Shown here one piece after another: positions 56,063-64,000 of a stretch of 64,000 nucleotides of DNA (its first letter is position 1; each line of letters begins with the position of its first letter). Position numbers and translations under genes: made by a program. Under the pieces are notes generated by a model that worked only from the letters and a program-made list of their open reading frames with translations, searched no databases and was not told the DNA's origin. The DNA comes from Psychrobacter sp. Choline-02u-9 (GTDB lineage: Bacteria > Pseudomonadota > Gammaproteobacteria > Pseudomonadales > Moraxellaceae): assembly GCF_002836505.1 (NCBI RefSeq), contig NZ_PJBF01000041.1:1-64000 (forward strand), read 5' to 3'.

Positions 56063-56467
56063 TTAGTCTTCACTGTTGTCGTTGTCGTCATTATCGTTTT
56101 CACGATTGTCTGGACGACGAGTAGTTGCTTTGCGTGCGCGTTTTTCATCGGCATTCTTGGCTAACTGCGACTCTTCAGTGACAGCTTCGTCACGGCGCAT
56201 AACTAGACTACGAATGATCGCGTCGTTATAACGGAATAATTCTTCAAGTTCAGCTAAAGTTTCACCGTCAGTTTCAATGTTGAAAAGAACGTAATGAGCT
56301 TTGTGAATCTTGTTGATTGGATAAGCCAGTTGACGACGGCCCCAATCTTCTAGACGATGGATAACACCGTTGTTGTCTTGAACTAACTTGATGTAGCGCT
56401 CAACCATGCCGACCACTTGGTCGCTTTGGTCTGGGTGTACAAGTAACACCAGTTCGTAATGTCGCAT
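56063..56467 (-). CDS. rpsF: 30S ribosomal protein S6
   Basis: The 134-residue protein starts [18 protein letters not shown], the S6 start, with the [13 protein letters not shown] strand. Its C-terminal tail of about 35 residues is basic then very acidic (Asp/Asn/Glu-rich). The leader upstream forms a structure that hides the ribosome binding site and fits the S6:S18 autoregulatory element. Confidence 0.97.
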   Translation of the reverse strand: MRHYELVLLVHPDQSDQVVGMVERYIKLVQDNNGVIHRLEDWGRRQLAYPINKIHKAHYVLFNIETDGETLAELEELFRYNDAIIRSLVMRRDEAVTEESQLAKNADEKRARKATTRRPDNRENDNDDNDNSED

Positions 56468-56520
56468 TATGACTCCTTACGGATTAGTAGCTATTAACCC
56501 TATGTTAATAGCAAGGAGAT
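56468..56520 (-). promoter_or_regulatory. S6:S18-binding leader element in rpsF mRNA
   Basis: On the minus strand, an inner stem GCTATTAAC/GTTAATAGC (9 bp, five-base loop) is stacked on an outer stem CTCCTT/AAGGAG (6 bp). The 3' arm of the outer stem is the rpsF ribosome site. Between them on the 3' side is an 11-base bulge containing CCG. This is the layout of the conserved S6:S18 RNA motif, so excess S6:S18 would bind and hold the site closed. Confidence 0.75.
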
Positions 56521-56685
56521 TTATAAGGTAAGCCCAATTCTAGTCATATTTTATAAAAAACAATCAAGAATAAGCTTAGTTTATAAAGCGCCGTATTATA
56601 ACAGTACTCGGCAACTAACACAAAGGTTAATCACCAAGCTACTGTCAATAAAATATAAAAAGAGGCTAAATAAGCTTTGATAAAT

Positions 56686-56715
56686 AAAAAAGCCGCGATA
56701 GTACGCAGCTTTTTT
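56686..56715 (-). terminator. Terminator after the RDD gene
   Basis: AAAAAAGC-C-GCG pairs with CGC-A-GCTTTTTT around a six-base loop, with one mismatch, and T residues follow on the minus strand. It lies about 40 bases beyond the RDD stop. Confidence 0.75.
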
Positions 56716-56757
56716 AAGTATAACGAGCTATAAAACCAATATCCAAATCAAATACTA

Positions 56758-57711
56758 TTATTCAGGTTTTGATTTTTTTACCAATTGGCTACTGTCTGCT
56801 TTGACCACTAAGGTTTTGGCAAGTTTGTCATGCCAACCAATATTTTCAGGGCTTTTAGATGCCATATAGTAATGAATGGCTAAAGGTATCAGTACTATAA
56901 ATGAAGTAGAAAGGGGGATATAAAGTAGTGCTAGAAAAAGAGTACGTATCACAACCAATCTAAGAAAAGAAGGTAAATGATGGGTGGTTTGATCTACAAC
57001 ACGAATTCCCGTAATCAATTTACCTAACGACTGGCCCCGCAAGATAATAAAAAGTAATTGCAAAGCGATAAGGCCGAAAACCATCACATTGGATATTAAT
57101 TGTGTCGCTTGCGGAATACTTTCAGAAAGACTCAAAGAATATTTAATTACTGCTTCCATATTCTGTAAGTCTGTGGGCATGTCTCCCAACTTTCTCATAG
57201 CTAGCATTAATGGAAGAAACGCCATTATTAGTAGCAGCCAATCAAGCGCGGTTGCCAATACGCGTGACATAATTGGCGCAAGTACCACGTTGCCGACGAC
57301 TTTATCATTGTCTGCAACAGCTTTTTTGAGAGTAGACTTATTCAGTGAGACATTGTTATGCGGCGTTTGATGACGATTGGTCGTCATGTCGGCTTTCACG
57401 TTTTTAGGACGTTCAGGCTTGCCATATAGTCTGTCTAATGATACTGACTTATCATCTTTCGCTTTATTGGTATCTTCAGGGAAGACGGTCACGTTATTGA
57501 TGATAGAGTCGTTTACTTCAGGCGTGTTAGCACTGGTCGGGCGATACACCGTTTGGTTATTGGTAAGATCACCTATGCGCTGCCACTGAGCTAAGCCTTC
57601 ATGCCACATCAAATCATCAAGCAATACTTCACCAGATGCCAGCATGATATTCAGCTGATCCAACTGATATGGGCCAGCTTGTACGTTATTTCGAGCAAGG
57701 AAAATCTGCAT
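56758..57711 (-). CDS. GYF_2/RDD domain membrane protein
   Basis: The 317-residue protein begins with a GYF_2-like domain (about 1-55; FLARNNVQAGPYQLDQLN, then DDLMWHEGLAQWQRIGDL), followed by a polar linker and a C-terminal RDD domain with four hydrophobic segments (from about 150; RVLATALDWLLLIMAFLPL). Such proteins have no settled role. The start at 57711 was chosen because AGG lies five bases before that ATG; an ATG at 57723 lacks a ribosome site. Confidence 0.8.
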   Translation of the reverse strand: MQIFLARNNVQAGPYQLDQLNIMLASGEVLLDDLMWHEGLAQWQRIGDLTNNQTVYRPTSANTPEVNDSIINNVTVFPEDTNKAKDDKSVSLDRLYGKPERPKNVKADMTTNRHQTPHNNVSLNKSTLKKAVADNDKVVGNVVLAPIMSRVLATALDWLLLIMAFLPLMLAMRKLGDMPTDLQNMEAVIKYSLSLSESIPQATQLISNVMVFGLIALQLLFIILRGQSLGKLITGIRVVDQTTHHLPSFLRLVVIRTLFLALLYIPLSTSFIVLIPLAIHYYMASKSPENIGWHDKLAKTLVVKADSSQLVKKSKPE

Positions 57712-57731
57712 AATTGCCTGCATAGTTAGTC

Positions 57732-57745
57732 ATGTCTTAGGACAT
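57732..57745. repeat. Small hairpin ATGTC-TTAG-GACAT
   Basis: A perfect 5-bp inverted repeat with a four-base loop just upstream of the RDD gene. It is close to the larger palindrome at 57748 and may be part of the same structure. Confidence 0.3.
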
Positions 57746-57747
57746 TA

Positions 57748-57786
57748 TATTAGGGTCTATTTGAAAAAATCAAATAGACCCTAATA
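57748..57786. repeat. Perfect 17-bp inverted repeat after ppsA
   Basis: TATTAGGGTCTATTTGA pairs with its exact complement across a five-base A loop. It lies about 50 bases downstream of the ppsA stop and 36 upstream of the RDD start. On the minus strand no T run follows, so it is not a standard terminator, though the loop is T-rich there. It may terminate, protect ppsA mRNA, or be a repeat element. Confidence 0.6.
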
Positions 57787-57837
57787 GTGGTATCTTTAAT
57801 GACTGTGTGAATGACCGCTGTGACTAAACGTAGCGGT

Positions 57838-60222
57838 TTACTTCGCTTCTTCACCAGCTAAGAAGAACCAAGTATCTAGTACTGAGTCAGGGTTCAATGA
57901 CACTGAGCTGATACCTTGCTCCATTAGCCAGAAAGCTAGATCTGGATGGTCTGATGGGCCTTGACCACAGATACCGACGTATTTGTTTTGCTTACGGCAA
58001 GCTTCGATAGCCATAGACAATAGCTTCTTAACAGCAGGATCACGCTCATCAAATAGATGTGAGACGATACCTGAGTCACGGTCAAGACCAAGCGTCAACT
58101 GAGTCAAATCGTTAGAACCGATTGAGAAACCATCGAAATGCTCTAGGAACTCTTCTGCCAATAGGGCGTTGGTTGGTAGCTCACACATCATGATGACGCG
58201 TAGACCATTTTCGCCACGTTTTAGACCGTTTTTCTCAAGTAACTCGATGACTTCTTTGGCTTCGCCGACAGTACGTACGAATGGAATCATGATCTCAACG
58301 TTGGTCAAGCCCATGTCATCACGTACACGTTTTAGTGCTTTACACTCAAGCTCAAAACAGTCACGGAAGTTATCAGACACATAACGGCTAGCACCGCGGA
58401 AACCAAGCATTGGGTTCTCTTCTGATGGCTCGTATAACTTACCACCAAGCAGGTTAGCGTATTCGTTTGATTTGAAATCTGACATACGAACGATCACTGG
58501 CTGATCCATAAAGGCAACAGCTAGGGTTGAGATACCTTCAACCAATTTATCAACATAGAAGTCAACAGGTGACGCATAGCCTGCGATACGCTCTTGGATT
58601 GCTTGTGAAATTTCACGTGGCAAGCTGTTCATGTTTAGCAAGGCTTTTGGATGGACACCAATCATACGGTTGATAATGAACTCTAAACGTGCAAGACCAA
58701 TACCTTCGTTTGGCATTTGGGTAAATGAGAATGCGCGATCTGGGTTACCAACGTTCATCATCACTTTGAATGCTAGCTCTGGCATAGACTCAACCGAGTT
58801 GGTCTGCACTTCAAAATCAATCTGGCTTTCATAAATGAAACCAGTGTCACCTTCAGCACAAGAAGCAGTTACGTCTTGACCATCAACCAATAGCTCAGTT
58901 GCGTTGCCACAACCAACGATAGCTGGCACACCTAGCTCACGCGCGATAATAGCAGCATGACAAGTACGACCACCACGGTTGGTGATGATAGCAGAAGCGC
59001 GCTTCATAACTGGTTCCCAATCCGGATCAGTCATGTCTGATACGAGCACATCGCCTTCTTCTACTTTGTCCATCTCGTTTAGGTTGCTAACGATACGCAC
59101 TTTACCTGAACCGATACGTTGACCGATTGAACGACCTTCACACAATACTTTTGCGCCAGTCGTGTCGATGACATAACGTTCCATTACGTTGCTGTCTTGA
59201 CGGCTCTTAACAGTCTCAGGACGTGCTTGAACGATAAAGATTTCGTTAGTATCGCCGTCTTTTGCCCACTCGATATCCATCGCTTGGCCATAATGCTGTT
59301 CGATCGTTACCGCTTGCTTGGCAAGTGAGGTTAGCTCTTCAGTAGATAACGAGAACTGCATGCGATCTTGTTTTTCAACATCAACGGTTTTAACTGATTT
59401 AGCCGTGCTGCCTTCATCACCATAAACCATTTTCTTATGCTTGCTACCTAGGTTGCGACGGATAACTGATGGTTTACCGTTGGCTAGCAATTTCTTAGAG
59501 ATATAGAACTCATCTGGGTTAACCGCACCCTGTACAACCATTTCACCTAGGCCATAGCTTGAGGTGATGAATACCACTTGATCAAAGCCACTTTCGGTAT
59601 CTAGCGTGAACATAACACCAGCAGCACCAGTCTCTGAACGTACCATACGCTGTACAGCAGCAGATAGTGCAACGCCTTCGTGCTCAAAACCTTTGTGTAC
59701 ACGGTAAGAGATTGCACGGTCGTTGTATAGAGAGGCAAATACTTCTTTAATAGCAATTAGGACGTTATCAATACCGCGAATGTTCAAGAAGGTTTCTTGT
59801 TGACCGGCAAATGACGCATCTGGCAAATCTTCAGCAGTGGCAGAAGAACGTACAGCAACAGCGATGTCTTCGCCGCCACTCATAGTTTCAAATGACTGAC
59901 GTACTTCTTGCTCAAGATCTTTTGGCAGTTCTTGTTCAATAATCCAAGTACGAATCTTTTTACCAGTAGCCGCAAGCTTATTAACATCATTTACGTCTAG
60001 TGTCTTTAGCTCACTATTGATTTTGTCAAGCAAGCCGGTCTCAGTCAAAAAGCGGTTGAATGCATTTGAAGTGGTGGCAAAGCCGCCTGGAACACTAACG
60101 CCTAAATCAGAAAGATGGCTGATCATTTCGCCAAGCGAAGCGTTCTTACCACCAACCATTTCGATGTCGTCTTTTCCTAGCTGATCAAGATTGATTACAA
60201 GTGCTGTAGATTGCGCTGCCAT
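57838..60222 (-). CDS. ppsA: Phosphoenolpyruvate synthase
   Basis: The 794-residue enzyme converts pyruvate and ATP to phosphoenolpyruvate, AMP and phosphate. Its N-terminal ATP-grasp domain ([11 protein letters not shown]), the phospho-His at residue 422 ([15 protein letters not shown]) and the C-terminal PEP-binding barrel ([18 protein letters not shown]) are present. The length is close to the E. coli 792. It diverges from ppsR, the usual arrangement. Strong gluconeogenic use is expected in an organism living on organic acids. Confidence 0.97.
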   Translation of the reverse strand: MAAQSTALVINLDQLGKDDIEMVGGKNASLGEMISHLSDLGVSVPGGFATTSNAFNRFLTETGLLDKINSELKTLDVNDVNKLAATGKKIRTWIIEQELPKDLEQEVRQSFETMSGGEDIAVAVRSSATAEDLPDASFAGQQETFLNIRGIDNVLIAIKEVFASLYNDRAISYRVHKGFEHEGVALSAAVQRMVRSETGAAGVMFTLDTESGFDQVVFITSSYGLGEMVVQGAVNPDEFYISKKLLANGKPSVIRRNLGSKHKKMVYGDEGSTAKSVKTVDVEKQDRMQFSLSTEELTSLAKQAVTIEQHYGQAMDIEWAKDGDTNEIFIVQARPETVKSRQDSNVMERYVIDTTGAKVLCEGRSIGQRIGSGKVRIVSNLNEMDKVEEGDVLVSDMTDPDWEPVMKRASAIITNRGGRTCHAAIIARELGVPAIVGCGNATELLVDGQDVTASCAEGDTGFIYESQIDFEVQTNSVESMPELAFKVMMNVGNPDRAFSFTQMPNEGIGLARLEFIINRMIGVHPKALLNMNSLPREISQAIQERIAGYASPVDFYVDKLVEGISTLAVAFMDQPVIVRMSDFKSNEYANLLGGKLYEPSEENPMLGFRGASRYVSDNFRDCFELECKALKRVRDDMGLTNVEIMIPFVRTVGEAKEVIELLEKNGLKRGENGLRVIMMCELPTNALLAEEFLEHFDGFSIGSNDLTQLTLGLDRDSGIVSHLFDERDPAVKKLLSMAIEACRKQNKYVGICGQGPSDHPDLAFWLMEQGISSVSLNPDSVLDTWFFLAGEEAK

Positions 60223-60914
60223 GATAACTCCAGAAAATAAGGTTATTTAGTAAAGATTATAACGGTGAATTATACCGCCATATTAGGACAATTTCGAGGG
60301 TTTTCACCAAAAAACTTGTTAAAAATATACAAATTGTGGGGTTTGCTACATAAATTAGGGCCAGTCTAATCAAGTTTCGTATTTACTCAGATGAAAAACA
60401 TCATCGTTAGTGACGATGTTATGCGCTTACAGAAGCCAATTACTGCATAAAATAGATACATTCCAATAAGCCACATTTAGAGTATTTCTATAATTTATGT
60501 TTCAATCTTATGTATCTGTATAAACAAAGCATAATAGAAGAAGCATAAAAAAATACCTCAATGAAAGGTGAATTAACTATGGTGACAAGATGAAAAACAA
60601 TGTTGGTGCTAAGTATACGCCTGTAACATTGATTTCTATTAAGAGGCTAATATGCGTATAATGTAGCGCATAGATAGTTGATGCACATTGCATGGTAAAT
60701 GTGCAGTATAGGTACTGAAAAAGGCTCGTTTTAAGAAGGCAGTTATAAAACTTAGTTATACGAGTTATAAAGGCAACTATAAAAAGCCGAGTAAAAGTCA
60801 TGCTATTAAGAGTCAATAACTGCTAAACATTTGCTAAGTCTGAATTATTACCCAGAGCTATACCAAAAACTAAATGAAGGTCACTATTGTGTTTTCAACC
60901 GAGGTGTCAACGAT
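60223..60914. other. Divergent intergenic region ppsA / ppsR
   Basis: Nearly 700 AT-rich bases hold both promoters. A CATCGT-TAGTG-ACGATG hairpin lies near 60401-60417. No ribosome site supports the open frames here. I find no known regulator site. Confidence 0.35.
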
Positions 60915-61811
60915 ATGTACTCAAGCAATCCATCTGAACAAGTTAAGTCCACTATCCAAAATCGCCACGCGCTAAACTTGGACAGCTCACAAGCCATTAG
61001 AACGGCGTTTTTTATCTCAGATGGCACAGCGATTACAGCTGAGACACTTGGACGCGCTATTTTGAGTCAGTTTGCCTCAGTTCCTTTTGAAACAAGAGTA
61101 TTGCCATACGTCGATAGCTTAGAGCGTGCGGAAGATGCGGTTGAACAAATCAATATGGCGTATCAGCGCGATGGGTCGTTGCCATTGGTTTTCGATACGA
61201 TCGTTAATCCTGAGATTCGTGAAAAGATCAACTCGGCACATAGCTGTAACTTAGATATGTATGAAGGTCTGATTGGCCGTGTTGCAGAAGAGACTGGCGT
61301 AGAGCCAGATGGTCATTCAGGGCATGCACATGATGATGTCGATTCTGAAACTTATAAAGAGCGTATCGATGCAGTGCATTTTGCGTTAGACAATGACGAT
61401 GGTGCGCGTACTCGTCACTATAATGCAGCCGATATTATTTTGGTGGGTGTGTCGCGCTCTGGTAAGACGCCGACTTCTTTATACTTAGCATTACAATTCG
61501 GTATTCGAGCGGCTAACTATCCTTTAACCGAAGATGACTTGTACGACAATCAGTTGCCGAAAGCTTTACGTGAGCACAAAGACAAGCTGTTTGGTTTGCT
61601 TATTGATACTGATCGCTTGGTAAAAATCCGTCAAGAGCGCCGTGCAGGCAGCCGTTATTCTAGCTATCAGCAATGCCAGCAAGAGCAGCGCGCGATTCAG
61701 GGTATTTATATCACGCACGGTATCCCAAGCTTAGATGTATCAGAGATGTCTGTTGAAGAGATTGCCACGCGTATTTTGCAGATGACAGGTCTCAAACGCC
61801 GTATTGGATAA
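60915..61811 (+). CDS. ppsR: PEP synthase regulatory protein (bifunctional kinase/pyrophosphorylase)
   Basis: The 298-residue protein belongs to the DUF299/PpsR family, which inactivates PpsA by phosphorylating a Thr near its catalytic His and reactivates it by phosphorolysis. The P-loop-like GVSRSGKTPTSLYLA and FFISDGTAITAETLGR at the start of the core are present. The start ATG at 60915 has GAGGTG eight bases upstream; a TTG at 60831 would add 28 residues that do not match the family. Confidence 0.93.
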   Translation: MYSSNPSEQVKSTIQNRHALNLDSSQAIRTAFFISDGTAITAETLGRAILSQFASVPFETRVLPYVDSLERAEDAVEQINMAYQRDGSLPLVFDTIVNPEIREKINSAHSCNLDMYEGLIGRVAEETGVEPDGHSGHAHDDVDSETYKERIDAVHFALDNDDGARTRHYNAADIILVGVSRSGKTPTSLYLALQFGIRAANYPLTEDDLYDNQLPKALREHKDKLFGLLIDTDRLVKIRQERRAGSRYSSYQQCQQEQRAIQGIYITHGIPSLDVSEMSVEEIATRILQMTGLKRRIG

Positions 61812-61940
61812 TGAATATCAGCTTAAACAGTATCTGTTCAATCGGTATTAATAAGTGCTCAGGCAGCTTTAATAAAAGCGCAAAAAACACTAATAAACAT
61901 ACATCATTTCATCCTAGATAATTATCATATAGAGAATACT

Positions 61941-62342
61941 ATGATTTCAGCCTATCAATCTATAAAGCCATCGTTGTTGCTGGCAGGTTTAATCAGTGCA
62001 GCGACTTTATTGAGTGCTTGTCAAACATCACCATTTGCAAAGGATCCAGTACCTGAGCCGCGCTATATTCCAAGTATTGTATTGGGAGAGGCGCAAACAC
62101 TGACCGTCATGCCAAACCGTGTAGCTTGTGCTTCAGAATTGCCAATGCAGTGCCTGCTTGCTAAATCTAAAGACGGTAGCGTGTTTCAGATTCCTTACGA
62201 CTGGATCGATGACTTCAAACCAACCCTTGGTACAGAGTACATTATTAGCGCCCGCCCGCAGATTGATGAAGGGCAACAGAGCGCCACTGGTCATTGGACA
62301 TTGCAAAACATATTGTCACAACGTATGGTGGGCATGCCTTAG
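61941..62342 (+). CDS. Small lipoprotein, DUF4377-like
   Basis: The 133-residue protein has a lipoprotein signal (hydrophobic segment then LLSAC with Cys at about 27). The remainder, with two Cys near 62 and 70 and the pattern MQCLLAKSKDGSVFQIPYDW followed by IDDFKPTLGTEY, resembles the DUF4377 fold found in some META/heat-shock lipoproteins. It would be anchored in the outer membrane. Its role is unknown; it lies between ppsR and sthA. Confidence 0.6.
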   Translation: MISAYQSIKPSLLLAGLISAATLLSACQTSPFAKDPVPEPRYIPSIVLGEAQTLTVMPNRVACASELPMQCLLAKSKDGSVFQIPYDWIDDFKPTLGTEYIISARPQIDEGQQSATGHWTLQNILSQRMVGMP

Positions 62343-62442
62343 TAGGGCGGTATTCATTTATCTACATGATACTAACTCAGCTACATATTGATTCATTTAT
62401 ATCTCAAACATTTACTCGATAAATAAATATAAAGAGGACATC

Positions 62443-64000
62443 ATGGTAAGTAAAAGTGCAAGCGACGAGACCAACGATACTGGTAAAGATATTCATACCG
62501 AAGTATCAAATAAATCTAGCGGACACGTGCCAAGCCCTGAACATACCGAAGGTAAGAACAAAAAAGAAAAAATAGAGCAGACCCACGAGCAAGTGACCGA
62601 TGATGTCATGCATCATCCAGACCTAGTGAATCCGCTCGATGACACACGAATCGATATTAAATCTGGCTTTACCAAAGACTCTCGTCGTCTAAAAAGTGAC
62701 GATCATGAGTATGAGTATGATGCCGTTGTTTTAGGGGCAGGCCCTGCTGGTGAAGCCGCCGCCATGAAGCTGACTAAATCTGGTAAAAGAGTGGTGGTCG
62801 TCGATCCGCGTGATCAAGTAGGGGGTAACTCTACTCACGTTGGTACGATTCCAAGTAAAGCACTGCGCCAATCTGTATTTAACTTGATTAATTTCCGCCG
62901 TGATCCAATGTTTACCAAAGCGATGGAGTATAAGCAAGTACCGCTAAATGAAGTACTCGCCAAAGCGCGTCAAGTTATTCGTCGTCAAGTCAGTACCCAT
63001 ACACGTTTTTATGAGCGCAACCGTATCGAAGTCATCCAAGGTTGGGCAAGTTTCATTGACGCTCATACGCTACGTATTGAAGTCGATGAAAATGTTTATG
63101 AAACCATCACTTTCAATAAAGCCATCATCACTGTCGGTAGCCGTCCTTACCGTCCTGAGATTCTAGACTTTAACCATCCACGCGTTTTTGACTCTGACAA
63201 AATCTTGCAAATGGATTATGTGGTCAAAAAAATCATCATTTATGGTGCAGGGGTGATTGGTTGTGAGTATGCGTCTATCTTTACTGGTCTTGGCTACAAA
63301 GTTGATTTGATCAATAACCAAGATCAGTTGCTCAACTACTTAGACAGCGAAATCAGTGATGCCATCGCGCATGACTTTAGACAGTTCGGTGTGCTTATCC
63401 GTAGTAACGAAGAGATTGATCATCTTGAGACTCATGATGATTATGTGGTTTTACACTTAAAGAGCGGCAAGCGCATCAAATCTGATGCCATTCTTTGGTC
63501 AAATGGTCGCTCAGGTAATACTGAAGGCTTGAACTTAGAAGCCATTGGGCTAAAAGCAAACGGCCGTGGTCAGCTAAAAGTAGATGATACTTACTGTACG
63601 GACGTCGACAATATCTATGCTGCTGGTGACGTCATCGGTTGGCCATCGTTAGCTTCTGCCGCCTACGACCAAGGGCGCTGTGCTGCTGCCTTTATGGTCG
63701 GTGATAGCGATGCTGAGCCAGTATCTAGTGTGCCTACGGGTATCTATACGATTCCTGAAATCTCTTGTATCGGTAAGACAGAGCAAGAGCTCACAGATGA
63801 AAAAGTCCCTTACGAAGTGGGTCAGGCATTCTTTAAACATCTGGCACGTGCCCAAATCATTGGTGAACGTTCGGGCGTATTAAAGATATTGTTCCATCGT
63901 GATACGTTAGAAATTCTAGGCATCCATTGCTACGGTAACCACGCTTCAGAGATTATCCATATCGGTCAAGCAGTGATGAAGTGTAAGAGCAATAACACGC
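62443..64000 (+). CDS. sthA: Si-specific NAD(P)+ transhydrogenase SthA (incomplete at right edge)
   Basis: The frame starts at an ATG with AAAGAGGA seven bases before it and runs off the right edge without a stop (519 codons present). From residue about 90 it matches soluble transhydrogenase: FAD motif VVLGAGPAGEAAA, THVGTIPSKALRQ, HPRVFDSD, YGAGVIGCEYASIF, GQLKVDD and ARAQIIGERSGVLKILFH. SthA shifts reducing equivalents between NADPH and NAD+. Two oddities: an N-terminal charged extension of about 85 residues, and Ser130 where E. coli has Cys45 (GGNSTH instead of GGGCTH). Confidence 0.88.
   Translation, partial: MVSKSASDETNDTGKDIHTEVSNKSSGHVPSPEHTEGKNKKEKIEQTHEQVTDDVMHHPDLVNPLDDTRIDIKSGFTKDSRRLKSDDHEYEYDAVVLGAGPAGEAAAMKLTKSGKRVVVVDPRDQVGGNSTHVGTIPSKALRQSVFNLINFRRDPMFTKAMEYKQVPLNEVLAKARQVIRRQVSTHTRFYERNRIEVIQGWASFIDAHTLRIEVDENVYETITFNKAIITVGSRPYRPEILDFNHPRVFDSDKILQMDYVVKKIIIYGAGVIGCEYASIFTGLGYKVDLINNQDQLLNYLDSEISDAIAHDFRQFGVLIRSNEEIDHLETHDDYVVLHLKSGKRIKSDAILWSNGRSGNTEGLNLEAIGLKANGRGQLKVDDTYCTDVDNIYAAGDVIGWPSLASAAYDQGRCAAAFMVGDSDAEPVSSVPTGIYTIPEISCIGKTEQELTDEKVPYEVGQAFFKHLARAQIIGERSGVLKILFHRDTLEILGIHCYGNHASEIIHIGQAVMKCKSNNT

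Noticed and set aside
57748..57786. Classical rho-independent terminator for ppsA
   Set aside because: The stem is perfect but no T run follows it on the ppsA strand, so it was listed as an inverted repeat instead.
60577..60816. 79-codon open frame on the minus strand between ppsA and ppsR
   Set aside because: No ribosome site, composition unlike a real protein, and it lies in an AT-rich promoter region; more likely chance.

Overview
The window looks like an ordinary chromosomal segment of a Moraxellaceae gammaproteobacterium, most probably Psychrobacter. This rests on my reading of the proteins and the AT-leaning base composition, not on a database search. Supporting signs are the petABC-sspAB order, the leuC-leuD-lipoprotein-leuB cluster beside a LysR gene, type II secretion genes scattered in small groups, an rpsF-rpsR-rplI operon without priB, and FadL-type porins in tandem.

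Layout. 1-0.2 kb: the tail of an IS5-type transposase. 0.2-4.1 kb (minus): the cytochrome bc1 operon petA-petB-petC with sspA-sspB. 4.6-7.1 kb: ABC-F ATPase uup and slyX. 7.3-10.5 kb: two FadL paralogues that share an upstream sequence element. 11-12.6 kb: putP. 13-18.5 kb: a LysR regulator divergent from the leucine genes. 18.9-20 kb: an L,D-transpeptidase. 20.2-28.8 kb (minus): infA, truA, an asparaginase, FimV split over two genes, queA and dinB. 29.2-31.9 kb: a small unknown gene, tRNA-Leu(CAA), fpr and trmO. 32-39.9 kb: gspE, an acyltransferase, a TatD nuclease, a TetR regulator and the minor-pseudopilin operon gspH-I-J-K. 39.9-46.7 kb: a FabR-like regulator, a dGTPase-like enzyme, a histidine-rich MliC-like lipoprotein under a near-perfect Zur box, ychF and a UvrD-type helicase. 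47-54.2 kb: a DadA-like oxidase with RidA, an enoyl-CoA hydratase, a VOC enzyme with a divergent LysR gene, and glycerate kinase with a GntP permease. 54.7-64 kb: a small unknown gene, the S6/S18/L9 operon with a recognisable S6:S18 leader, an RDD protein, ppsA divergent from its regulator ppsR, a DUF4377-like lipoprotein and sthA, which runs off the right edge.

Most of the content is housekeeping. The parts worth a second look are: the Zur-controlled histidine-rich lysozyme-inhibitor-like lipoprotein; the in-frame split of FimV; a family of about 107-bp elements with terminal inverted repeats (two copies, at 42187 and 48350) plus other palindromic intergenic elements; a coiled-coil insertion in a FadL loop with a conserved upstream motif; a 63-residue GspH leader; and the S6:S18 mRNA element that hides the rpsF ribosome binding site.
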